The notes under the pieces: generated by a model | Database searches by the model: none | What the model was told of the DNA's origin: nothing | The model's input: the letters and a program-made list of their open reading frames with translations, nothing else | NCBI GenBank assembly: GCA_963853835.1 | Contig: OY970820.1 | Span: 25,175,873-25,239,872 of the forward strand | Direction of reading: 5' to 3' | Origin: Calendula officinalis | Lineage: Eukaryota > Streptophyta > Magnoliopsida > Asterales > Asteraceae | Length of the DNA: 64,000 nt | In this document: piece after piece, positions 21,745 through 31,673 of the stretch | Numbering within the stretch: the first letter of the stretch is position 1 | How the letters are laid out: every line of letters begins with the position of its first letter | Made by a program: the position numbers and the translations under genes

Positions 21745-21993
21745 TAAGAAAGCAATTGATATCTTTCCATAGTAAACCTAAACTCTTTGAAGCTTTGAAG
21801 TTTGTTGCCCGCTCTAGCCCTATCTAGAGTGAAATTGTTGAAGCATCTTGGAATATTTCCTAATAAATTATTATTAGCAAGGTCCAAGATGTGAATAGCT
21901 GTAAGATAACAAAGCTCACGAGTTATATTGAGAAATCTTAAACTCGAGAGTTCTGTTCCAATCCATTTGGAATTCTTCCAACAAGTTTGTGAT
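21745..21993 (-). pseudogene. LRR receptor-like protein remnant
   Basis: The minus strand carries pieces of the ectodomain end of a plant LRR receptor-like protein: G-R-I-P-N-G-L-E-Q, then after a frameshift and a stop ILDLANNNLLGNIPRC followed by F-N-N-F-T. This is the C-terminal LRR block that precedes the membrane segment in Cf/EIX-type proteins. Compared with the usual pattern about ten residues are missing between the two pieces. No start, signal peptide or membrane helix is present, so it is a broken fragment. Whether a Helitron carried it here is unknown. Confidence 0.65.
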
Positions 21994-22639
21994 CATGTTT
22001 TTGGGCTACCGTTTATCATGTTCTAACTTCGAAGTGCTCATTACCAAACCATGTTTTCATGTTTTTGGGCTACCGTGTTGTGACTTTTTTGGTCTTGGGC
22101 CCATAATCTTGTAAATTTAGACCTTCTGGTGGTCTTGTTTACTGCGTCCAAATGTTAGCCCAAAACTTAATTGTTTAAATTAGTGTTCAACTTTGAAGAC
22201 ATTAAATTATTGTTAGATTAACTAGTGTTGGACTTTTGAAGTACGTGAGTGACCCGTCGCAATTATGTTTATCCAAGTAACTAGTTGGTGAAAACTAATA
22301 ACCCCATATCAGAAAACAATAAACCAATAATTAAGAAAAGTTATTCAAATCCAAGTTAAAATCAAAGTGGGTCCCATAAATCATCAATTTTGCCTAGCTT
22401 TGTTTTAACGCTCCGCCATACCGATCGCCTCCAATAGTTGGTGCTGGTTTGGTGCCACCCTGGGTATGGGTTTGGCGCCACCAAATGTGTTTTAATAGAA
22501 ATTTAACACCACACAGCGAGTGCTTTTAGGGCAATGAAAAAAAAACTTTAAATTACCGTATGTTATTCATTAAAAAACTACCTACTACATTTCACTAACC
22601 ACCTCAAGATAGTTATATTTTAATACTTATATATTAATA
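21994..22639. other. Intergenic, no gene recognised
   Basis: Contains a repeated phrase (TGTTTTTGGGCTACCGT at about 21994 and 22058) and a GTGCCACC/GGCGCCACC stretch at 22450-22480. No supported feature. Confidence 0.4.
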
Positions 22640-22670
22640 CTAGCTTCAAAGCCCGTCCGGATGGACGGGC
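22640..22670 (-). mobile_element. Helitron 3' terminus
   Basis: Read on the minus strand: hairpin GCCCGTCC-ATCC-GGACGGGC (perfect 8-bp stem, 4-base loop), seven bases, then CTAG followed by T. This is the canonical Helitron 3' end (hairpin, then CTRR, inserted before T). The same arrangement occurs at 57356-57380, where a helicase remnant supports the assignment. The 5' end should lie to the right, but I could not place it. Confidence 0.7.
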
Positions 22671-24926
22671 TAGCTTTGAGACATAGAATGCATAACAATA
22701 AGAAAAACTTACGAAATCAAATAGTAAATTGTTATTGAGATGATGAATAATAACTTGAGAATGATCCATTACAGTGAGACATAATTTAAATGAAGTAGAA
22801 CTGAGTTACACAATCTGCACAAAAATAGAAAGAGAAAATAGTAATTTAAAGAAAATTTAATAAAAAGGTTATTAATATAAATGAAATAAAAGAATCTTTA
22901 AGTTTATCAAACACTAAACAATGAGGATGTTACAAAATAGAGATTTCCACATGTTATAATATACCCTCACCTGAAATAATAAAACCTTTAAGTTTAAAGA
23001 GTGGTCAAATCAAAAAAATTATCTAAAAGAAGAATGGGCCAAACACGACAAACATATTCAGATTATTAGTGTAATAATATTAAAATTGCAATCGTAATTA
23101 ACAAGTTAATATTATTTTATAGATAGGAAAAAAAAGAGTGGCCCTTTTCAACCCAACCAGTTTGAGCTAAAAGGGGAACGGGTCGAATGGGTCGAAACTC
23201 GAACATGTTGAAATGCGTTAATTGTTTATAAGAACTCAAAAAAGTGGACAAAATGTGACCATTTTAAACTCGACCCTTTTGGCCCGTTTCCAATATGTGG
23301 ACCCACCCATTATGTAAGCATCCTTTTGTTTAAACATCACATCAGCAATGGACACAGCAATCGTAATGCCATGGATAATCTTGACGTATGATGTATACAA
23401 TTGCTAAAACAATAACTTCCTTTACCTGATTAGTTATTTTGATAAAAATGTTTATTATAAGATTGAATAAAAAGAACTGGTTAAAAATAATACAAAATAA
23501 ATATGATTTTTAACCTCATAAGGTACCAAAATTTCCGCTATGGTCAAAGTATACATAAACAGTCAAATAGTTGTGCACCCTATGGCCAAATATCATACAC
23601 TCTAACCCTAAAACCAAACTGTAACTTTAACGCTAAAAAACCAAATCTCTAAGTCATTTCCTGTTTTAAAATATATGAAATTTTTTACAAAATATTAGAA
23701 ATATGGTTTCTGCCTTGTACCTGATGCAGATTTTGTTTGCAGAAGCAACATGCAGTTCATTGGTAGCTGTGAGGTCAAACAGCTTACATATTATACTTTG
23801 TTAATTCCTATTCATGTTGATCAACAAACAACTACCATACTTTTAGTAATCAACATATCGCTTTAAAAATAATTAATTAATTAGAATTATTACTCACGTG
23901 TAGAAGAACGATACGTAGTATCCAAATCTGTTTGCACGTTTTAATAAGCCGGCCATCTACCCCCAATGAAAATCTCCAGAAATTCCAAGTATTCATATCA
24001 TAATCAGACCATCTGCCCTCGTGTCAATGCAGTCACTGGTACACCACTTAAAGACTAATCACCCCCACTCTGTATTATAAAAAGTAAGATGACTCCAAAT
24101 TATTTGATCCTTAAAATTTCCCCGTTGATTAATGATACAATTGGAGACTGGGGATGATGCATCCCAAAAGTTCATATTCAAACAACCGGAATTTCATTCA
24201 TACAATACCCTACTTGTGGGGAAAAATCATTATCCTCTATACAATAAAAAAAACAAACTTGGAAAGAAAAATTTTAAAATTAAAATCATGAAAATGTGAA
24301 TAAGCTAAAAGAAAGAAGACCTTTCATCACCTCAAGAACGTTGTAATTGTGGGAGGTGGTTTAGGTGCAGATTGATGGGTAAAAAAAAGCCATTTGGATT
24401 ATGTACAAAATCACCTTTTCATTATACCATAACTATTTTTATATGACAACTATTGATTTCAAATACATAGTAATTTTTAATGTTAAAATAGCAAAAGAAA
24501 AAGAAATTACCCAAAAGTGTTGACTTGAGCTAAGAAAATGGGAAATTCCTTCATTGGAATTTGATGGGCTTGTGATTATGAACCTGTAGCTGAAGATCAG
24601 ACAACAAATTAAGGGTTCAATATGACATCTGTTTATGTAAAATGGTTCAATATGACGAATTAAACACCTAAGCCTACGATTCATATCGCAATGGGTATTT
24701 ACTCCTGCTAACATGCTAGATTCCATAAAACCTCAATGAAGCGTTCTATCAAACACATGGTATGCATTCCATGGGAACACTATTATCTATAATCAATGGT
24801 CACCCAACACCTTTTCATATTGAAAATAGATGAGATCGTGATAAAATATCAGATTTTTAAATCAAATGAAATTAACACCGAGCTCTCACAGGATAATTAA
24901 GAATAATTGAAACATGAAACACTTAC
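22671..24926. other. No gene recognised; probably Helitron interior on the left
   Basis: AT-rich. At 23150-23290 there is a block with GGTCGAATGGGTCGAAACTCG and CTCGACCCTTTTGGCCCG-type words resembling plant MITEs, but without clear ends. No helicase or Rep sequence seen. Confidence 0.4.
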
Positions 24927-25142
24927 CTCAAAAGTTGAATTAGTATCCGAGATGCTAGATACGGCGGTCGTTGTTGAATCGGATCTGGTGGTGGGATGGT
25001 GGCGGCGAGAGCTCGGTGATATATTTGTTGATTTGATTGGACGGTCGTGGCGTGGCAAGAGCAGAGTAGGGAGAAGCTGGGGAGAAAATGAGGAAGAAGA
25101 GATCAAACGTTCGGTTTGTAGAATGTAGGGGATGCATCGCAA
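24927..25142 (-). other. Exon-like segment with a strong splice donor
   Basis: Minus-strand frame open from ATG at 25142 for about 72 codons, rich in Ser, Pro, Arg and Thr. It meets a good donor, GAG|GTAAGT, at about 24927/24926. Base composition (GC-rich, CGG and CGCC words) stands out from the AT-rich surroundings. No downstream exon found, so this could be a captured or orphan first exon. Family not recognised. Confidence 0.3.
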
Positions 25143-26008
25143 ATAGGCGAATTACACTTGGCATTGTCGACCAATGAGGTAGCTCCAAATTGAATAGTTG
25201 GCAAAATTCAATTAAATGTAGCCTCATATATAGGTTAAGATTACTAAGCATAGCCCTAAGAGCAACAATTAGTAAAGATCTTTAATAAATTCCTTCACTA
25301 GATTTGGTCAAGTCTTTTGGATTATACAACTATGATATTTCAACTATCTAGTATAGAACACTCTATCCCGTATTCGAAGCCTTTGATTGTGGTTGAAAAT
25401 CACATTTAACATGATCATGAGCTCCGAGTAATACTAATAATATGTGTTCTTTTAACTAGTGAGTTTATATAAATTAAAAATACGGTTTGACCATATATAT
25501 TAACTTTTCCAAAATGCAAAATTTAATTACTCAACATGTATTAATGCACATAATCCAAAAATGTCAAGTTGAAAGATTTAAATTAAGTTGATAGAGTTTC
25601 CCACATATTATATTAAATAGTTATAGTATATTATTAGAACATGAAAGAAAAACGTTACTTCATAGTAGGGTCGAATACTACTTGATTAACTTTCTTTGAC
25701 TTTTACAAAAATTAAAAGGATTTTTTATTTTATAAAAATAAAAAATTATAACTAATGACATAATATTACACCTTACATGTTTCCAATGAAATATAAACTC
25801 ACAGCCTCGCCTCTCGGTTCAGGAAATGATAACAAGAAAATTAACAAAAACAGTGATACTAATTTATTTGTTCACCCTTTGATACATTTGAAACATAAAT
25901 ATGGCATTTTTTTCCCCCTCTAGATGTGATATAAATACCAACGAACAATGAAAATTACAATATTTCAATACTTTGAAGTGAAATCTTCCTATGAAAGACA
26001 TTTCAGTC
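25143..26008. other. Intergenic plus 3' UTR of the glycosyltransferase gene
   Basis: No coding feature. The right end includes the 3' untranslated region of the minus-strand gene ending at 26009. Confidence 0.5.
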
Positions 26009-29000
26009 TCATGAAATCCATGAATTTTGACAACCCAAGTGCCCCGACCATCTAAACCCCGTCGTTTTATTGCCAACGGGATCATTAAATCGCTTCCAAT
26101 CATGGATTACCGAAGTCAAATCGATAACTTTCGCTTTAATACTTCGGCAACAATTCGCGTGAACAGTTGAAACACGGCCAGCATCTCTACTATCTTGACA
26201 AAACCCGCTGAAATAAATTGTGTCTAAAAACCTAACCCTAATTCCCAACCTTTTAAAAGCTCGATTCCTCATTAGCTCAATAAGGACATCTTGTTCTTTT
26301 TTACCAGTCGAATTGTTCCTTTTCCCATACCATTTATCAAACAAAGCAATTGTCTTGTTGTTGGATTTGATCATGTAGAAACCCGTGTTTATCAAGTGGT
26401 TTTCTGACCACTGATTGCCGTTAAACTTATCGACACTTATGTGAAAGTCGATGGTTTCATTTAGGATTAGCATTGGGAATGGATTCCTTAGCCATAATAC
26501 ATCTGTGTCCTGTAAATTAGTTCAACAAAATACAAGTCTATTAATAAATTTATTCGATAGTTTACAAATCTTATGGAAATTTATCTTTTATTTAATTATC
26601 AACTAATTATTAGGAGTTTTTAGAAGCTTATTTAAAGAAAAAAAGTGTTTAAACTCTGAAAAACTTTATTGTCCAAACATTTTTTTTAATCTAAAATATT
26701 GTAATAGTAATAAGCTTTAGAAAAAGCTACCATTGGAGATGCTCTAAGGGTATATGTGTCTTTTCACTTTATTAAAGGAGATAATTAGTGGGTGTGGTCC
26801 CCGCTACCTTTTACCAAATATGGTAAGTTTCAAAGTGTATCACTTATTTTAAAACATCCTAAAATGAAAACTGTATCACTTATTTTGAAACGGAGGAAGT
26901 AAATATTTTGACTTGTTTTATAATAAAAAATCCGTTATTTTGTCTCTAGTGAAAGAATTACAACTTATTTAAGTATCAAACTTGCAATATTCTAACCTCA
27001 TTAGATTATTATAAGTATAAATAAACCAAATCCAAAGTACCTTACCATTTTAATAAAGTTGTATTAATCACATTGTCTGAACTTAACATAAATTAAAATA
27101 TGTTAATTATAACTTTATTTAAAAATGCATTAGAAAAATTATTGAGCTAATATTTTTAGAATAAACAAACACCCTTTTAGAGTCTTAGTTGGGACTATAA
27201 CGCACATATATATAGCCACTTTAACTAATGAGAGACATCTTAAATACACAAAGTCAATAAGCTCGAGTCTTGTTGGGGTTATTAAATTAAAACATGTTGT
27301 TATTATTATATGAATCTCCGTTCAAAAATTATTACTATATGATAACTTTCAGAGAAAATGGTCAAAAACTAAACCTACAAATATAATAGGTGCAATTAAT
27401 ACAAATATCGGAACTAATGTTTTTATGCTAAATTTAGAAAGTTACGATATATTATATCAATTAAGATTTGAATTCACAGTTTTTGGTTGATGGACACAAT
27501 GATAAAGTTAGGTTATAAAGAGCTTTCATATACTTTTTTTAATTACAAGCAAATTAATAATATTAAGTCAAAGGACTCAAAATCTCTAGTAGCTTATAAG
27601 TCATATGTCTAAGACTTTTAATCCCGGACTTTTAGGTTATTACAAAAAAATCTCATATGCGCATTAACTAGGGATGATGTATCTATAAGTTGATTTAGCA
27701 TCTAATAAATAATCTGCAATATTGTTAGTTCATGTAGAGATGATCTCAAAGTCACTCGTAAATATATATCATGAATTATAAGCTACTTAATACTCTCTCC
27801 GTTCCATAAAAACTTTTCATTTGGCTTTAAATTTTTATCTCACAAAAAAATTATCATTTCTAATATTTGATAGGCTCCACAAAATAAAAAATTATTACAG
27901 AGTATTACTTAAAACCCCACCACTATTATCTACTACTTACTATCTATCTCTCTACAACTCAACCTTATATTTTAACCAAAAATATTATCAATGACCCCAC
28001 CATATATTATCACCTAAAAGCGTGCGCAAAAGGCAAATGAGATTTTTTTTGTGGGATGGAGGGAGTAATATTTAAAAAGCGAGACGTATGCATTCATCTT
28101 TTTTACTCTCTCCGTCCCTTAATAAAATTCTCATTTCTCTTAGGCACAAGTTTTAAGACAAAAGTTAGTGGTAAGGTCATTAATAATAATTTTGATTAAA
28201 ATATAAATTTTAACCAAAAATATTATCAATGACCCCACCATATATTATCACCTAAAAGCGTGCGCAAAAGGCAAATGAGATTTTTTTTGTGGGATGGAGG
28301 GAGTAATATTTAAAAAGCGAGACGTATGCATTCATCTTTTTTACTCTCTCCGTCCCTTAATAAAATTCTCATTTCTCTTAGGCACAAGTTTTAAGACAAA
28401 AGTTAGTGGTAAGGTCATTAATAATAATTTTGATTAAAATATAAATTTGGTTTGGAGAGATAAAGATAGTTAGTGAATAGTTATTATGAAGTCTTTGATA
28501 GCTAGTTATATTATTTTATTATGTGGACTCCATCAACTTGAGAAATGAGAACTTCATTTAAGTATAAAAGTTTAGGGAGAAATAAGAACTTTATTTAGGG
28601 ACGGAGGAAGTATAATATAAAGAATTTTATGTTTAGAAATGATATTGACATATTATTTATGTCCACTTCATGTTCTTACGCATCACAAGATAAAATGTGC
28701 AATCCACAAATTATTTTCTTTTCTTATATTATTTCTTGATTTTGATACTTGTTATCATCAAAAAATTGTATGCATACAAATATGCATAAATAGTAAGCAT
28801 CAATTTTATTTCTTTATATTTGTAACCTAGTGGTAAAAGTAGAAAATTAAGATACTGCTCAGGACCAATTCATCCCAGGTGCAGTTAAAAAAAATACCAA
28901 TTAGATGCACTTTAAAAGTCAAATCCTCGTCTCTACTAAAGATTAGCATTAAAAATACATGATCACATTTAAAACCGACTTACCGTAAAAACAAAGCTGT

Positions 29001-29598
29001 ATCCACGCCGGAGAACATCCCGGAGAAACCGGGTTCTTTGCCACAACATCTTTATAAAGTCCTCCGACATGTAAATTTTCTCGCCGACGAAATCACCACC
29101 GTCCGCTTTTAGTTTATAACAGTGTAACCTAAGAAACTTACACCGTTCAAACGCAGTCTGGTCAACGGCAATGATCAAAAGATGGTTTGTCAACTGCCTT
29201 GTATTTTCACCTAGCCAGAATCCGTCTAAAAATATATCGAGCATTGGTTTATCGCCTTCGGTGTATGCTTTATTGACCATGGCTATGATCACCGTTTTGT
29301 TCTCCATCGAAGCTCCTTCTAATGCAGTTTCTAACTCGTCTTTATACATAGAAGTATCAAGCTGCAATCACGAGAGAAAAATAGGGTTTATATATATAAA
29401 TCAAGAAAGTAGTGAACTGAAGCTTAATTAATTAATTACCATGGATAATGAGGGTTTGGAAGGATAAAGCTTTTGGGTTATGGCGGTTATGGATACGGTT
29501 TGGTTTTTTTCTGATAAAAGATAGATAAAAAGTGAGGATACAAGCAATAAAGTGCAAAGGGCAATAGGGATAATTCCGGCTTTATTTGGTTGATCCAT
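26009..29598 (-). CDS. Nucleotide-diphospho-sugar transferase family protein (PF03407, GT77-like)
   Basis: Three exons: 29598-29440, 29361-28984 and 26509-26009. They total 1,038 nt (345 aa), GT-AG introns, phase 0 at both junctions. The family comprises Golgi type II glycosyltransferases related to plant cell-wall xylosyl/arabinosyl transferases; the acceptor is unknown. A short cytosolic start is followed by one membrane anchor (GIIPIALCTLLLVSSLFIYLL). Exon 2 carries the T-V-I-I-A-M-V-N and D-F-I-K-M-L-W-Q-R motifs. Exon 3 opens with the metal-binding D-x-D (D-T-D-V-L-W-L-R-N-P), then H-L-I-N-T-G-F-Y, K-K-E-Q-D-V-L and the C-terminal H-A-N-C-C. The ATG at 29598 is preferred over upstream in-frame ATGs because a TATA box lies at 29697-29709 and the anchor starts straight after it. 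Intron 2 is 2.5 kb and MITE-rich. Similar in size to Arabidopsis At1g28695/At4g15970. Confidence 0.92.
27793..28065. mobile_element. Stowaway-like MITE in intron 2 of the glycosyltransferase gene
   Basis: Ends CTCTCTCCGTTCCATAAAA and, reverse complemented, CTCCCTCCATCCCACAAAA, flanked by TA (27791-27792 and 28066-28067). The last 96 bases belong to the 238-bp tandem duplication, so its right end is present twice. Confidence 0.75.
27970..28445. repeat. Exact 238-bp tandem duplication, two copies
   Basis: Copies at about 27970-28207 and 28208-28445 appear base-for-base identical by eye. The unit takes in the right end of one Stowaway-like MITE, the 40-base gap and the left end of a second MITE. 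Boundaries can slide by a few bases in the TTTT run. Confidence 0.9.
28344..28610. mobile_element. Second Stowaway-like MITE
   Basis: Left end CTCTCTCCGTCCCTTAATAAA, right end (reverse complement) CTTCCTCCGTCCCTAAATAAA, each next to TA. Because of the tandem duplication a second, partial left end lies at 28106-28207. Interior lacks coding potential. Confidence 0.75.
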
Positions 29599-29696
29599 TC
29601 CCGGTGGAGTGTGGTTGTTTGCGGTGGTCGGAAAGTAGTTTACCGGTAAGGTAATGAATGTATTAAGAGGGATTTGTGTTAAGTTTAATTCGGGTG

Positions 29697-29709
29697 TAAT
29701 ATATATAAT
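29697..29709 (-). promoter_or_regulatory. TATA box of the glycosyltransferase gene
   Basis: Minus-strand TTATATATATTAC, about 100 bases before the chosen ATG. It supports the start at 29598. Only about 205 bases separate it from the retroelement insertion at 29920. Confidence 0.6.
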
Positions 29710-29919
29710 GGTGAATTGTATTTGATTGGTCCATGTTAGACTTGACTCCATAATAGTCTTGGGTTGTTCATTTTGGTATTTATGGTTATGGTACGTACGT
29801 TTCTTATTACGAAAGTTAGGAAAATATTGTTGATTTTCTTTAAAATTATAAAAAGTACTTTCTATTTTGACAGCAATTGCAATTTCCTGCATTTACACTA
29901 AGAAAAAATTGAAAAAAAC

Positions 29920-30430
29920 TGCTGAGTTTAGAATAACTCTTCATAACCGTAGATCTTTAGGCTCAAGAATAGTTAGTTCTTGATCTGGAATAAGCATATA
30001 CAAATAACAAACTTGCGGAATTATATAAATATATTTGTATTGCTAAACAAGGTTTCATCATCATCTCTATGTACAATGATTACTAAAAGCCCCAATTCTA
30101 CATATAAATATGTAGAACGGTTTTGGTTAACAGGATCATACGACCTTGAGGCTTAGAGTACACACACATACACGTTAAAACGTGGGTTTCAAGAACGACT
30201 AATTCTATACCTCTAGGTTTCTTTATATACTAGAAAACCTAGAGATTTACAAGGAAAAGATAATACTAAATCTTTTAAGCTAATAAAGATATACTATATC
30301 TTTTACATTTATGATTATCTCCTAAATCTTTATTCAAATATTAACTTCCATATCTTCAATTTAGGTCCTTGTACTTTATAAGTTTTGACACATCAAATCA
30401 ATAATGAATATTATAGAAATATTCCTAACA
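29920..30430 (-). repeat. 3' LTR of the minus-strand half (511 bp)
   Basis: Minus-strand reading begins TGTTAGGAATATTTC right after a polypurine tract and ends AACTCAGCA. A TATA box (TATATAAAG, plus 30222-30229) sits in the loop of a 10-bp inverted repeat, CTCTAGGTTT / AAACCTAGAG (30211-30220 and 30235-30244). Transcription from it would run left, towards the glycosyltransferase gene. Confidence 0.8.
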
Positions 30431-30444
30431 ATCTTCCCCTATTT
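30431..30444 (-). promoter_or_regulatory. Polypurine tract of the minus-strand half
   Basis: Minus-strand AAATAGGGGAAGAT directly before the LTR start TGTTAG, the expected primer for plus-strand DNA synthesis. It identifies 29920-30430 as a 3' LTR. Confidence 0.8.
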
Positions 30445-31673
30445 GATTTGACAAAACTTATAGAATTAGCTTGGAATCTTCAAGTCTCTTCCCCTTTTTT
30501 GACATAATCAAATACATATCTGAAAAACTTGAACTTCCCCTTGAATGATCAACACTTTTTCTTCCCCTAAAAGTGTGATATCATTCCTGTGTTCTTCAAG
30601 GCTATATCAATTACATTGAAAACCAACTATCTTCTATTTGAAGTTGAAGTAGAAACTCAAACTAAGCATCACATTCCGTCTAAATATAGTAATCAGCAAC
30701 GTCATAATCTTGTATGAGGGGCTTTCTTATCTTAGCCTTCAACAGATCTTTTCGTTAAGAGTGTTGAATTGCAGTTACAACAATACATAACATCTTATGT
30801 AGTAAGACTTTCAACTTCTTCTTCAAATAAAATATAATTTATTTTCTTCTGTAATCAACTGATAAAGATTAAATATGTAACAAATAAAATCATCTTCTTT
30901 TATCTTCATCAAGCCTTCAACATGTGTGTGTGAATAATGTGATTCGTTTCACATTGATATCACAAGTTATTTTTATTCTCTTTTTATCAAGAATAAAAAT
31001 TAACAAGTGATTAACCAAATACAATCAATAAACCGTAATATGGAATGAACATGGTATGTGTCATGTTTTCCAAAATATGATGTATCGGTTATAAGGAAGA
31101 AATCAGTACTAAATTTGTACCCATGAGGATCAGTAGAAAAACTTTGATCAATCAGTAATAACGTTGTAGAATCCGGATCAGTAGTAACGTTGAATTTTAT
31201 CTACTTTCCTCATTTACTACTGATCAGTAGTAAAAATTGAGAAGATCAGTAGTAAAAATTTACAGCATATGTTTCTACTACTGATCAGTAATAATTGATA
31301 CAATCAGTAGTAATGTTGAACGATCAGCAGAAACGTTGTATCAGTAATAACTTATGCGAGGGGATCAGCAGAAACAATTTTATCAGTAATATAAACCCAA
31401 AAAATCTGTCTTTTCCTTCGAACGCTGCCTCAAAGACAACATTGCCATGCGCCTCTTTGTTTTTTATGTATTTATTGTTGCCTTCAAAGATATATATGTA
31501 TGGACTTAATTAAAAATCCCCTTAGATGCACGTGATGCCTTTTTCTTAATTCTTCAAATATTTTCTTCTTGCCAATAAAATCCAATAATAAAAGCCAACC
31601 CCAACTTCAATTTAATTGTAAAAAGGATTAAAAAGGATTGTTACCTATCACGTTCACCAACCCCAATTTCCAT
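30445..31673 (-). other. Long 3' region of the minus-strand half, without pol
   Basis: 1.2 kb between gag and PPT with no frame of useful length and no protease, integrase or RT motifs. From about 31126 to 31390 ATCAGTAGTAA-like words (TTACTACTGAT in the sense of this half) recur about ten times, some imperfect. The same word is found in the plus-strand half. Confidence 0.6.

Noticed and set aside
29599..29892. Longer N terminus for the glycosyltransferase starting at upstream in-frame ATGs
   Set aside because: A TATA box at 29697-29709 lies inside that stretch and the family starts with a short cytosolic tail before the membrane anchor, so this is 5' flank and leader.
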